64,000 nucleotides of DNA from Isoetes taiwanensis (taxonomy: Eukaryota; Streptophyta; Lycopodiopsida; Isoetales; Isoetaceae). Shown here piece after piece: positions 1-10,857 of the stretch. A model generated the notes under the pieces. It did not search any database. It saw only the letters and a program-made list of their open reading frames with translations, and had not been told where the DNA came from. Both the position numbers and the translations under genes were made by a program. The number at the start of each line of letters is the position of its first letter. Position 1 is the stretch's first letter. The DNA lies in NCBI GenBank assembly GCA_021234155.1, contig JAJEKV010000056.1, positions 2,153,330 to 2,217,329 on the forward strand. The letters are read 5' to 3'.

Positions 1-301
1 TCACCCAGCGGGTGGAGAAAAAGCATCACCCAGCGGGTGGAAAAACATGATAAACAAAACTTGTACAATAAACAAAGAAGGGGGGGAGGGTGGGTTCAAA
101 GAGAATAAGGTACTGCTGAGAGAAGAGGAAGCGCCGATGAGACGTGGATGCAGAAACACGCCTGAAATAGCGAACTCCCAACCCAAAACGGGCATGCGCC
201 GCCCGCATGCATGCATGACATGCATGCTCGTCCCATTCTAGAATGGCGATCCGATGTCTCGGATCGATGCGATTAAATAATTATTCTTGTTTTAGATCTA
301 A

Positions 302-329
302 CTAGTTATGGTGCCCGGCGTTGCCGGGC
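302..329 (-). mobile_element. Helitron-like 3' terminus (hairpin plus CTAG)
   Basis: Read on the minus strand, a perfect 7-bp hairpin (GCCCGGC, loop AAC, GCCGGGC, plus 313-329) is followed 7 nt later by CTAG and then T. This is the layout of a Helitron 3' end: a hairpin about 11 nt from a CTRR terminus, inserted before T. The same end recurs at 5,532-5,559, and a degenerate one at 62,645-62,668 in unrelated flanks, where similarity stops just after CTAGT. That supports CTAG as a true boundary. No Rep/helicase gene is seen, so the element would be non-autonomous. The 5' end was not found. Confidence 0.55.
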
Positions 330-361
330 ATAACAGTCCTATATCAAAAATATCGTTGCAG

Positions 362-634
362 CGGAATAATGATTGCAAAGGTGGTATGATGGAGGACTGG
401 CATCAGAAGCTACACAATAATACTAGCCCAGATGATATTGTTATCTGTCAGGTGATGCTTTAAGCCTTTTATTATATTCGCTTCCAACCTGAAACCAACT
501 TGCATGTACAGGCTCTACTTGATTATATTCAGAATGGGTTTAATATGGATGTTTATTGGAAGACATTAAACGAAAATGGTGTGACAAAGGAGCGCCTTGC
601 TAGCTATGACCAGCCGATAGTATCAGAACCACGT
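362..634 (+). pseudogene. GWD1: Glucan water dikinase gene fragment, copy 1 (two exons)
   Basis: Exon 362-451 encodes RNNDCKGGMMEDWHQKLHNN and then TSPDDIVICQ. It is preceded by an AG acceptor and followed by a GT donor at 452. Exon 512-634 encodes ALLDYIQNGFNMDVYWKTL and then NENGVTKERL up to SEPR. Both are hallmark sequences from the middle of alpha-glucan, water dikinase, the plastid enzyme that phosphorylates amylopectin with ATP before starch breakdown. The 60-nt intron is well formed. The catalytic phosphohistidine and nucleotide-binding domains are absent, so this is a captured or broken fragment. Upstream, the Helitron-like end replaces the exon that is still present in copy 3. Confidence 0.85.
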
Positions 635-639
635 CTCTT

Positions 640-1400
640 GTTATCTTATGCATCATGTTCAACTCATTCGCAGACTTGCTTGCAGTGTATTCAACTCATA
701 CCATGATGCAGAATTGTGAAGCAAATTTGTCACTATGTAATGCTGCCTATGACGATATGGCAGTCCATCAAAATGAAGGAAATTCTCATCGCTTTTGTGC
801 ACGTCATCGAACCTCCAAGTGCATTATAAAGACGTAGAGTAACAGAGTACAAGAATGAAGGTTCAGTCCTCCATTTTGGTGCAGATGTCCTTTGAAAGTT
901 CCTGTATCCATATTTCGCAGAATGTTACATGATTTGGAATTATGAGGGCATTGTGTTATGAAGACATCCTAAATGCAGCAATGAAGCTTCAAGCACTATT
1001 TTTCTTCAATCGACCAGCCTGTTATCTTATGCAACATATTCAACTCATTCCCAGCTTGTTTGAGTTATTTGCAGCGTATTCAACTCGGACCATGATGTGT
1101 ATTCTCTGGGCAGTCATAATATGTATTGCACTTTGAAGGGACCCATACAAACTGCATGTTTCTTTCCAAAACCTTTTGGAATGACTCATTATGAGGTTAC
1201 TGAAGCCTCATTTGAGGTGAATCTCTTACATATTCTTTAGAATTAAACGTGCGTTCTAGATTCTATACTTCTTGTCGATTCAAGATTATATCTTCAAACT
1301 ACAAACACGATGGTTCCAAATCTCAATTGTTGTTGCTTTCACGTATTAATTTATCTTTTTTATCATCCAAGTGTGATGTGATGTTGTTTGTTTTGCCCGA
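640..1400. other. Intron-like DNA with an internal repeat, no gene recognised
   Basis: This follows the GWD exons in all three copies and is probably intron or captured non-coding DNA. A block at about 640-720 (ATGCATCATGTTCAACTC to CCATGATG) recurs in diverged form at about 1,018-1,105. Short ORFs on both strands have no recognisable domain. Confidence 0.5.
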
Positions 1401-1404
1401 AGGG

Positions 1405-1900
1405 AACAAAAAATTTTAACGATATAACACAAACTATTACATAAAAATTTTTAACTTATAACACAAACTATTACATTACACTGCCTTAAAATTAAATTCC
1501 CCCTTAAACCCCCTTTTGTTTGGGTGCATATTCACACGGGGGGTGACTCCGGGCATCGAGAGCTGTTGGATAGGCATATTCGCCCCTTATTCCTTAATCT
1601 ACACCGTACACAAAGTTCCTCGTTTGTGGGGTATGGATGTATAGAATTACTTATACTATATAACAAGATTTGCAAAATACTATAAGATTTCAGGCAATAT
1701 ACTATATGGTGTTGATTTTGTACGTGCAAAACATAATTACAGGGGCTCTCAGCGCCCCTCGTCACCGAGTGTGAATATGCACCCAAACAAAAGGGGGTTT
1801 AAGGGGGAATTTAATTTAAGGCGTGTAATGTAATAGTTTGTGTTATAATGCTAAAAATTTTATGTAATAGTTTGTGTTATAATGCTAAAAAATTTTTTGC
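1405..1900. mobile_element. MITE with ~130-bp terminal inverted repeats, copy 1
   Basis: The ends are inverted repeats of about 130 bp. Each holds two copies of a TATAACACAAACTATTACA motif, then CCCTTAAACCCCCTTTTG and TTGGGTGCATATTCACAC. The interior is about 240 bp and has no coding capacity. The second copy at 6,633-7,128 forms the centre of a palindrome. I cannot assign a superfamily, because the target duplication is not clear. Confidence 0.7.
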
Positions 1901-1903
1901 TGC

Positions 1904-2295
1904 GTGGCATGTTTGAGCCACCTTGGCATGTTTGTGCCTAGGTGGCATGTTGGAGCCTAGGTGGCACATTTGAGCCACCTTGGCATGTTGGAGCCCGGTG
2001 ACATGTTGTGAGCCACCTTGGCTTGTTGGAGCCCGTGGCATGTTTGAGCTACCTTGGCATGTTTGAGCCTAGGTGGCATGTTGGAGCCCACGTGACACGC
2101 TGGCCCACGTGGCATGTTTGAGCCACCTTGGCATGTTGGAGTCTAGGTGGCATGTTTGATCCTACGTGGCATGTTTGTGCCACCTTGGCATATTGGAGCC
2201 TAGGTGGCATGTCGGAGCCCACGTGGCATATTTGAGCCACCTTGGTATGTTGGAGCCCACGTGGCATGTTAGAGTGGGTGTGGCATGTTTGAGTC
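1904..2295 (+). repeat. 19-bp minisatellite (TGGCATGTTTGAGCCACCT type)
   Basis: About 20 degenerate units of roughly 19 bp, each built on TGGCATGTT(T/G)GAGCC followed by CACCT or TAGG. The alternating TGGCTC/GAGCCA and CCACCTTGG/CCTAGGTGG parts are partly self-complementary. ORFs across it are by-products of the repeat. It starts exactly where the MITE of copy 1 ends. Confidence 0.85.
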
Positions 2296-2430
2296 CTTCA
2301 AGAAATGCCTATATGATGACAAACCAGTGTCTATCTTTGGTTCTTTGTATCAATGTGTCTTCTACAAGTTGCCAAGTGATGGATGTCTTCAAGTTTCATG
2401 CTCTACAAGCTCATGCGACGCTGCTACAGA

Positions 2431-2437
2431 CGCACGC

Positions 2438-2519
<82 letters not shown>
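2431..2519 (+). repeat. (CA)n microsatellite
   Basis: A CGCACGCACACG start runs into a near-pure CA dinucleotide run of about 78 bp. The long His/Thr ORFs over it are artefacts of the repeat. Confidence 0.95.
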
Positions 2520-2521
<2 letters not shown>

Positions 2522-2635
2522 GTATGAAGTCAAATGCTAGTGATTGTGTCAAGCATGCATACTCTTTTTTATGTCGCCATTTTGTGGCAGTAATGGCATG
2601 TGGACAACTTGGTCATACATGGATTCTTAGAAAAC

Positions 2636-2830
2636 CATAAAAAACCACACCTCAAAAAAATACTACCTTAAAAAACACCACCTTAAAAAAAACATCCCTT
2701 CAAGAAACCATACCGCCTGAGAAAACAACACATCCTTAGAAAAGAAACTATACCTCCTCAAAAAAACACACATTCTTAAAAAAGAAAGCTACGGCTCCCT
2801 ATCCTTGAAAAACCCCACCTCCGTATAACT
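2636..2830 (+). repeat. A/C-rich degenerate tandem repeat
   Basis: Irregular repeats of the form CC(T/A)(C/T)A followed by five to seven A, e.g. CCTTAAAAAACACCA. No coding meaning. Confidence 0.6.
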
Positions 2831-3640
2831 CCGTGTAGATTTTTTTCAAATCTTTAAAAAAACAATCCGTACTTTGTTTTTACTGTTGTCTTCAGCCGTG
2901 GACCAAATGTTGGGGTTGTAGTGTCCGGTTTGCCACTAGCCTCGTTATATGGTGCTAAGTCACTCCATAGCCCCCATAGCTGGGTGGGTTCCTATGCACA
3001 GGCCGCATCTAATAGGAATACAAAAGAATAGAGTTTTTATCGTCCACTGAGACCCCTCTTCCCAATAAAAGAGAAGAAAACATGATCAACCAACATCATA
3101 TATCCACATAACATGATAAATAATGATAATAACATCTCATCCTAATCACATGCATCTAACTTACAGTTAGGGTTCTGATTAGGGTTCAAGATCTAAACTG
3201 AGGATTATAGAATGGCTCTACTAGAGATACGAAATGCTAACTCATCTGGAATCCTAACTTCCAGATGATCTACAAAGGACTAACCCAAATACCTGCTCCT
3301 GAGGAACTCTCTCTTGCTCTAAGCATATCCAGGGCCTTCAAGGGGTTCGAAGTAGCTCCCACTTCTACCAATGCACCACGCTTCGGGGGCTGTTGTGCCA
3401 TGCTATGCTATGCCATAGTAGACGATTCTCAAAATGGAGTTTCGAGCGCGAACAATCCAAGACTGTTGGAGCCAGAAAAATGGCCTAGAGTTAGGGTTTG
3501 ACCATTTATAGGTTAGGGTTCCATTCTCTCTTTTCTTATCCATTCTTGCGCTCTTTCAAAGATTAGCCCATATGTGCTTGAACTCTGTGCTAGAGGAGAT
3601 GGCTTCTTCTATCTTCTTGCCGTTTCTAATCACTATGGAG
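2831..3640. other. Possible flank or LTR of the gypsy remnant
   Basis: This is non-coding sequence downstream (in minus orientation) of the gypsy pol remnant, and it could contain part of that element's 3' region or LTR. I found no second LTR copy to prove it. The small plus-strand ORF at 3,265-3,501 has no recognisable domain. Confidence 0.25.
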
Positions 3641-3649
3641 ATGGCGTTT

Positions 3650-4545
3650 CAAAATGATACTTCAAAAGCTTGCCAACAAGTGGCATTGTCTTAACATCTC
3701 CAAGGCTCTCCTCAAATGGTGCATGCTCCTCCAAGATTTTGCTATATATCACGATGTTGAAGAAGAAAAAAAGTTGTTGACAAACTCGTCTAAGAAATCT
3801 CTAAAGATGTCATTTGTCCAACGCGTAAAAATCGCTAAAGCATTCGATAGACCAAGGGGCATTACTAGGAACTCTTAATGCCCATACCGCATTCAAGCAA
3901 TTATTATAGATATCTTTCCCTTGATCGTTATTTGATAATTGCCCGACCTTGAGTCAATTTTCTAGAAGAATCTTGCTTCTTTGGGGCTGATCCATTATGT
4001 CGATGCCGCTTGTTGAACCGCCAATGTTTAATATACATCTTCTGACTTCCATTACGGTTGAAAGCATCCCCAAGTCGAGCAACTCCTACAACTCCTTCTT
4101 TAGCTCTGCTAGCTCGGGAGTGCCCATTCTATAAAGAGCTTTGCTGGTCGGCTCTACATCTGGTGCAAGAGTGATTTCACACTCTATGCCTCTATACCGC
4201 AAAAGCTCTCAAATTTCATCCGAGAGATATTTCATGGGGCTTTTGATTAGCTTATCGGTCGGTAGGCAACTATTCAAGTAGTATCTTCCTTCTTACTCTT
4301 GTTGTCGGTCGACGAATTTGTAGCTTAAGTATGTATGACCTCATTCCTCATAACACGCTTTAAGTAATTGTTTCACTAACATGCATTGTGTGACTAGAAT
4401 TACTTCCTTAACTTTAATTCCATTTGGTGCTAGGGTAGAGATACCTTGCTTATGATAATCAATTATTGCCTTAGCCAACTTTAATATTTCATGTCTATTA
4501 TGAGGTCATACTTGCCAATGTACATAACTTGGTGCCGATGCTTCA
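3650..4545 (-). mobile_element. Degenerate Ty3/gypsy pol (protease to reverse transcriptase)
   Basis: Read on the minus strand across several frames, the order is right for gypsy pol. A protease-end segment (YDLIIDMKY, then AIIDY) lies near 4,500. A link with ECEITLAPDVEP, then LYRMGTPELAELKKEL, lies near 4,170-4,080. Near 3,950 is a segment like the family's KIDLRSGYHQ. Then come RYGH-EFLVMPLGLSNA near 3,870 and the fingers/palm region ending in VIYSKILEEH near 3,740. Frameshifts and in-frame stops break it everywhere, and the catalytic DD is damaged. This is an old, dead insertion. Confidence 0.8.
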
Positions 4546-5227
4546 CTTTGCTCTACTTAAGGTTGATGTCTAACTTGACTCTTGTTCCTTTGGTCTTTGC
4601 TAAGTACTTAGCCTTGCCATAATTATCGGCCTAGATTTATGACTTGTTCCTTTGTGTCTTTGCTAATTACTTGCCTTCACTAATTGCATTGTCTTGCTCT
4701 TAAAGATGTCCGCCATCTAGGAGGTGCAAGGTTACTGAGTTAAAGAGTTATTTACATGAATCCTATGGTCGCAAGGTTTTGTCGACATGACATTTCCTTT
4801 GGACACACATAAAAAAACTATGCAATTCTAGAATGGGACTCGCAAGAAACCAACAAAGCGCCGATAGATAGGCTTCTCATTCATCTCAGCAGATTTTCTA
4901 CAATGGTGGGGATTGGGTAGCCGCACACACACGCGAACTACCCACTAAAAAATAAAGGGAAAATCCAATTATATCATTTGGACCCCAAAACAAATACAAT
5001 GCTAATAGATGAGTGGTTGATGATGTACTGCCGAAAGCTTATCACTAGGGATTAAAAACCCCGCCCTTTCGGGTTTTCGAGGAAAAACCCTAGTGATAAG
5101 CCGGCAAGGGGCTTAGACAAACGTAAGGCATAGAAATCGCTCCCAAAACCCCGCATGGAGAAGTCGAAACGGATGCGCCGCCAACCTGTACACGCACATC
5201 ACCAACACAACAAACGAGAAACATTCC
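4546..5227. other. Non-coding; includes a LINE-tail-like block near 5,040-5,105
   Basis: No gene is seen. The reverse complement of 5,040-5,105 resembles the block at 62,500-62,560: both have GGGTTTTTCCT, GAAAACC, a G-rich piece, then TTTTTAATCCCTAGT. That block precedes a LINE tail near 62.6 kb, so this may be a second, truncated LINE 3' region on the minus strand. Confidence 0.35.
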
Positions 5228-5531
5228 GGAGAATAGCATCACCCGGTGGTGGAGAAAAGCATCACCGGTGGGTGGAAAAACATGATAAACAAAACTTGTA
5301 CAATAAACAAAGAAGGGGGGGGTGGGTTCAAAGAGAATAAGGTATGCTGAGAGAAGAGGGAAGCCGATGAGGCGTGGATGCGTGAAACACGCTGAAATAG
5401 CGAACTCCCAACCCAAAACGGGCATGCGCCGCCCGCATGCATGCATGACATGCATGCTCGTCCCATTCTAGAATGGCGATCCGATGTCTCGGATCGATGC
5501 GATTAAATAATTATTCTTGTTTTAGATCTAA

Positions 5532-5559
5532 CTAGTTATGGTGCCCGGCGTTGCCGGGC
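5532..5559 (-). mobile_element. Helitron-like 3' terminus, copy 2
   Basis: Same CTAG and 7-bp hairpin as at 302-329. It was duplicated together with its flanks, so it is not an independent insertion. Confidence 0.5.
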
Positions 5560-5591
5560 ATAACAGTCCTATATCAAAAATATCGTTGCAG

Positions 5592-5865
5592 CGGAATAAT
5601 GATTGCAAAGGTGGTATGATGGAGGACTGGCATCAGAAGCTACACAATAATACTAGCCCAGATGATATTGTTATCTGTCAGGTGATGCTTTAAGCCTTTT
5701 ATTATATTAAGCTTCCAACCTGAAACCAACTTGCATATACAGGCTCTACTTGATTATATTCAGAATGGGTTTAATATGGATGTTTATTGGAAGACATTAA
5801 ACGAAAATGGTGTGACAAAGGAGCGCCTTGCTAGCTATGACCAGCCGATAGTATCAGAACCACGT
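5592..5865 (+). pseudogene. GWD1: Glucan water dikinase gene fragment, copy 2
   Basis: Exon 5,592-5,681 (RNNDCKGGMMEDWHQKL to DDIVICQ) and exon 5,743-5,865 (ALLDYIQ to SEPR) match copy 1 in sequence and splice sites. The intron is one base longer, and its 3' end reads CATATACAG. The fragment lies on the left arm of the palindrome, so a transcript running through 5,561-8,193 would pair these exons with copy 3. Confidence 0.85.
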
Positions 5866-6632
5866 CTCTTGTTATCTTATGCATCATGTTCAACTCATTC
5901 GCAGACTTGCTTGCAGTGTATTCAACTCATACCATGATGCGGTGTGTGAAACAAATTTGTCACTATGTAATCTTTGCCTATGGCGATATGGCGGTCCATC
6001 AAAATGAAGGAAATTCTCGCCGGCTTTTGTGCCGTCATCGAACCTCCAAGTGCATTATAAAGGCGTAGAAATAGCAGTACAAGAATGAAGGTTGGTCCTC
6101 CATTTTGGTGCAGATGTCCTTTGAAAGTTCCTGTATCCATATTTCGCAGAATGTTACATGATTTGGAATTATGAGGGCATTGTGTTATGAAGACATCCTA
6201 AATGCAGCAATGAAGCTTCAAGCACTATTTTTCTTCAATCGACCAGCCTGTTATCTTATGCAACATATTCAACTCATTCCCAGCTTGTTTGAGTTATTTG
6301 CAGCGTATTCAACTCGGACCATGATGTGTATTCTCTGGGCAGTCATAATATGTATTGCACTTTGAAGGGACCCATACAAACTGCATGTTTCTTTCCAAAA
6401 CCTTTTGGAATGACTCATTATGAGGTTACTGAAGCCTCATTTGAGGTGAATCTCTTACATGTTCTTTAGAATTAAACGTGCGTTCTAGATTCTATACTTC
6501 TTGTCGATTCAAGATTATATCTTCAAACTACAACACGATGGTTCCAAATCTCAATTGTTGTTGCTTCACGTATTAATTTATCTTTTTATCATCCAAGTGT
6601 GATGTGATGTTGTTTGTTTTTGGCCCGAAGGG
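5866..6632. other. Intron-like DNA of copy 2
   Basis: Same content as 640-1,400, with no gene recognised. It pairs with 7,124-7,890 on the opposite arm. Confidence 0.5.
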
Positions 6633-7128
6633 GCAAAAAAATTTTTAACGTATAACACAAACTATTACATAAAAATTTTTAACGTATAACACAAACTATT
6701 ACATTACACGCCTTAAAATTAAATTCCCCCTTAAACCCCCTTTTGTTTGGGTGCATATTCACACGGGGGGTGACTCCGGGCATCGAGAGCTGTTGGATAG
6801 GCATATTCGCCCCTTATTCCTTAATCTACACCGTACACAAAGTTCCTCGTTTGTGGGGTATGGATGTATAGAATTACTTATACTATATAACAAGATTTGC
6901 AAAATACTATAAGATTTCAGGCAATATACTATATGGTGTTGATTTTGTACGTGCAAAACATAATTGCTGTGGGCTCTCATCGCCTCTACGCCACCCCCGT
7001 GTGAATATGCACCCAAACAAAAGGGGGTTTAAGGGGGAATTTAATTTTAAGGCGTGTAATGTAATAGTTTCGCGGATAACGCTAAAAATTTTTATGTAAT
7101 AGTTTGTGTTACGTTAAAATTTTTTTTT
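6633..7128. mobile_element. MITE copy 2, at the centre of the palindrome
   Basis: Same long-TIR element as 1,405-1,900. Here the sequence outside the left TIR (GGCCCGAAG and beyond) reappears inverted outside the right TIR (CTTCGGGCC), so the element is the loop of a much larger inverted repeat. Confidence 0.7.
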
Positions 7129-8193
7129 CTTCGGGCCAAAAACAAACAACATCACATCACACTTGGATGATAAAAAGATAAATTAATACGTGAAGCAACA
7201 ACAATTGAGATTTGGAACCATCGTTGTAGTTTGAAGATATAATCTTGAATCGACAAGAAGTATAGAATCTAGAACGACGCTTAATTCTAAAGAATATGTA
7301 AGAGATTCACCTCAAATGAGGCTTCAAGAACCTCATAATGAGTCATTCCAAAAGGTTTTGGAAAGAAACATGCGCTTGTATGGGTCCCTTCAAAGTGCAA
7401 TACATATTATGATGCCCTGCAGAATACACATCATGGTCCGAAGTTGAATACCGCAAATAACTCAAACAAGCCGGAATGAGTTGAATATGTTGCATAAGAT
7501 AACAGTTGGTCGATTGAAGAAAAATAGTGCTTGAAGCTTCATTGTCGCATTTAGGATGTCTTCATAACACAATGCCCTCATAATTCCAAATCATGTAACA
7601 TTCTCACAAATATGGATACAGAACTTTCAAAGGACATCCGCACCAAAATGGAGGACCGAACCTTCATTCTTGTACTCTGCTACTCTTTACGCCTTTATAA
7701 TGCACTTGGAGGTTCGATGACGGCACAAAAGCCGGCGAGAATTTCCTTCATTTTGATGGACCGCCATATCGCCATAGGCAAAGATTACATAGTGACAAAT
7801 TTGTTTCACAATTCTCGCATCATGGTATGAGTTGAATACACCGCAAGCAAGTCCGCGAATGAGTTGAACATGATGCATAAGATAACAAGAGACGGGTTCT
7901 CGATACTATCGGCTGGTCATAGCTAGCAAGGCGCCCCTTGTCACACCATTTTCGCTTTAATGTCTTCCAATAAACATCCATATTAAACCCATTCGAATAT
8001 AATCAAGTAGAGCCCGTACATGCAAGTTGGTTTCGTGTTGGAAGCTTAATATAATAAAAGGCTTAAAGCATCACCGACATTGATAACAATATCATCCGGG
8101 CTAGTATTATTGTGTAGCTTCATGATGCCCCTCCATCATACCACCTTTGCAATCATTATTCCACAAGAACGATATTTTTGATATAGGACTGTT
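7124..8193 (-). repeat. Inverted repeat arm (copy 3)
   Basis: This is the reverse complement of 5,561-6,632. Similarity stops after GGACTGTTA at 8,193, which is where copies 1 and 2 turn into the Helitron-like hairpin. Arms 2 and 3 share indels that copy 1 lacks (for example TTGCTTCACG against TTGCTTTCACG), so they are closer to each other than to copy 1. Confidence 0.9.
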
Positions 8194-8401
8194 AATTCTC
8201 AACATTTCTCTCAATGAAAACATACCAAAGGTTAGCAGACTAAAAGCTCACCTGAACAACCAAAATTTCATCACGATACGCCGCCCCACATCACCGCCGC
8301 ACCCCTTCCAATCGTACTCATAATAAACCTAATAATTTCGGTTTGCCGGGTTGTTCTTTATATGTTTCGTAAGTAGTCCCGTTAATCTTTCTTGAGCTGC
8401 A
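7892..8401 (-). pseudogene. GWD1: Glucan water dikinase gene fragment, copy 3 (three exons)
   Basis: This copy keeps one more upstream exon, about 8,252-8,401 on the minus strand. It encodes AAQERLTGLLTKHIKNNP, then a piece like the family's IMSTIGRG, and ends in RDEILVVQ before a good GTGAGC donor. Exon 8,075-8,163 (RNNDCKGG to CQ) and exon 7,892-8,013 (ALLDYI to SEP) follow in GWD order. Apparent frameshifts sit at positions where CAG or CTG is expected and may be sequencing error. This is probably the arm closest to the parent gene. Other GWD exons were not found on either side. Confidence 0.8.
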
Positions 8402-10857
8402 CTAATTTCCCCGGTAAGCGTAAATATACGTAAAAAGCAAATGATTTTAAATAGGAAGAGGAGCATTAAGGGGTACGAATGAACAGCAGAAGATCACACA
8501 AGGTGGGCTTTTGTGGGTTTGGATAGCATGAAGCATAGCCCGATTTTGCTGAAGCAAGGCAGAAACAGAGATGCATATGGTAGGAGCGAGCCCCAGAGGC
8601 AAAGCAACGGAAGTGTTTTTTTTTCTTAGGGTTCGCTGGTTTCACTGAAGCATGGCAGAAGTAGAGATAGTGGCTGAAGCATCGCCAAAGAGCTGGTCGT
8701 TCGATGTGAAGACAAAGCAATAAGAAGCAACATGAATAGGAAACGAGAAACAAAAACAGAGTAAAGAAGAAAAAGCAGAGTTACATCCGGCATGCCTAAT
8801 GTTTGATGCGCACAATTTTTCCTTCCCCTCCAAAAAGAAATCATTGTCCTAAACGAAACCAAAAGACAAGAATGAAGAGCATAACAAAAGCTATGATCTC
8901 ATACCGATACCGATATGTAGCAACAATGGACTTCGCCAGCAAGAGAAATCGAGAAGACAAGAATCCAGAGGACAAAAGTTTTGGGGTTTGATGCATATGA
9001 ATGCAATATTGATAACAACAGCCCTTAGATTGTTTAAGCTAGTCGAAATCAAACGGTCCAAAAATGACGCACTCTAGAAATACTATTTAGTACGTACTAA
9101 CGAATACAACACCAAAATCATAGGAAAACCATGCCAAAAAGCGTATAAAACTACAAAAAAACCCCCTGTTATTATGCTACATATTGCAAGGAACGAAGAA
9201 GTTCTACATGTAGCAAAATTGTTGATGTTAGGTTTGTTGAGTTGCCCTAGCATGAGAGTATTTGAATTTATGTATTTGTACATGGTACAAATGAATTATG
9301 AATATATATTTTGAAATAAAAATAGTTATTTTTCATGAAAATTTTTAGTATATAAAGTAATGAGCGGTTGAGAGAGAAATAATGGATGGCATGTGGTATA
9401 AATGTTTGTACGTGCAATCCAATGTGAAAGGATACTATCTTGAGGCCCATGCACCCATGTGGAATTACAAACAAATAGGTCATCTCAAATTTTATCCATA
9501 TGTGTGCAAACACAATGGAATTAGGAATAGCACAAAAGAGTAGAGTGTGTGGATTCTTCAGCTGGTGCTATAGGTACGTGATTTTTGGCATCATATTGTA
9601 AGTCTTCCAATTTACCCTGTGCTAACCAACATTGCAACAAAGTTTGTAAGATAGTAGCCATTGTTCAAGTTTTGACATAAGTGAAGGATAAAATCTCACA
9701 TGGTTTTTTCTAAAAACTTAATTAGTCAACATAGCGTTTGGAAGCATGCATTAACGATTAGAAATTCTTAACAATGAAATCTATAGTAATGTGTTAAAAA
9801 CCTAGATGGTCATGACTTAATCTTATGTACATGAAAGAGTTTGGCTTGAATAGTTTGAGGTGGAAAATATGGTCGTGTCAAATTATAGGAAGAAGTTTCT
9901 TGTTTATGTGCTAGCAAATACATGTAAATGTGTTAATAGTTATGGATAAATGATCCCTTCAAGAGAAATGGTCCATTGAGTCTTGGATGTATGTGTCTAC
10001 ATAAGTATTTTGTTTTGAAAAAGCAAGATTTTTTCTTAACTTTTAAGCAAGAAGTTTCAAGAGTAAAATGTATTTACTTGCAACGGGAATGGGTATCCGA
10101 ATGGGAGGCCTTAAGCTTTTCTTTATCTTGGCGCCAAACTATTTTTCTACCATATATACTAATATTAAAAATCTCACAATTCAAAAGCGTTAATTGCAAC
10201 GTAACAATACAACAACAATACAACATGGAAGGAAATTGTTCCTTGTAGCCATTGGAAAATAAACATATCATGAGCCACCATGTTCTAATGACTTTAATAA
10301 GATGGTATCGCACCAGACATAAGCTCTACATAAGTTCTGGATCTTACATAAGTTCTAGATCTTACGATGACTTTAATTGAAAAATAAGGCATCTCAATTT
10401 CATGATCTTTTCTACCTTCTATATTTTCATCCCTAGCATGTTGATCATAAGTAAAAAATAATGATCATAAATCAAACCTCTGGTCTCACCAAGTGATTTG
10501 GTCATCACAATCTTCTGTGTCCACTTTGCACACATTTTCCATAATTTCTGTTAGGACCAATGCCATGGTCAAACCAATTAATTTGGTCATTAAAATCTCC
10601 TATCGACTTTGTTATCCATTTTATCACATGTATGTTTAAAGTAGGGGCATGACTTCATTTCTCACAGTTCTTATGCATATAAAGAAGCATCAAATGTGTT
10701 AGATTTCATATATTTCATTTAGAACTCCATTTGTAAGACTTGGTTATGCATACACCAGTATGCACACACCAAAGTGCTTGGTCCACAGCTCCTTAGAATC
10801 CAAGCTGATTGGCGCAAGTACATTTAGTTTCTTGCGCCTCTAGGATTCAAACATGAA
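8402..10857. other. AT-rich DNA, no gene recognised
   Basis: Small ORFs on both strands have no familiar domain and no coding conservation I can see. The minus-strand ORF at 8,466-8,753 lies upstream of the GWD exons but does not resemble GWD. A short direct repeat (AAGTTCT then GATCTTAC) occurs near 10,335-10,365. Confidence 0.5.

Larger units (their letters stand above)
1..1900 (+). repeat. Direct repeat copy 1 (GWD fragment plus MITE)
   Basis: This stretch is nearly identical to 5,228-7,128, about 5.23 kb downstream in the same orientation. It includes about 300 bp of flank, a Helitron-like end, two GWD exons, intron-like sequence and a MITE. After 1,900 the two copies part: copy 1 enters a minisatellite, copy 2 enters an inverted copy of itself. 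The first 300 bases hold no gene I recognise; the ORFs there are overlapping frames of low-complexity DNA. Confidence 0.85.
5228..7128 (+). repeat. Direct repeat copy 2 (GWD fragment plus MITE)
   Basis: Homologous to 1-1,900. Sequence differences are mainly lost or altered bases at CAG/CTG. From 5,561 on it is also the left arm of a large palindrome whose right arm is 7,124-8,193. Confidence 0.85.

Noticed and set aside
203-228. Alternating GCATGC run as a regulatory element
   Set aside because: Short and repeated only because the whole block is duplicated at 5,430; no independent support.
2166-2540. Long plus-strand ORFs with His/Thr runs
   Set aside because: They are translations of the 19-bp minisatellite and the CA microsatellite; no domain and no start context.
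2880-3500. Possible LTR of the gypsy remnant
   Set aside because: No matching second LTR, no PBS or PPT, and the ends could not be defined; listed only as a weak possibility.
8466-8862. Minus-strand ORFs upstream of GWD copy 3, considered as further GWD exons
   Set aside because: Cys/Leu/Ser-rich translations do not resemble GWD, and no splice sites connect them to the exon at 8,252-8,401.
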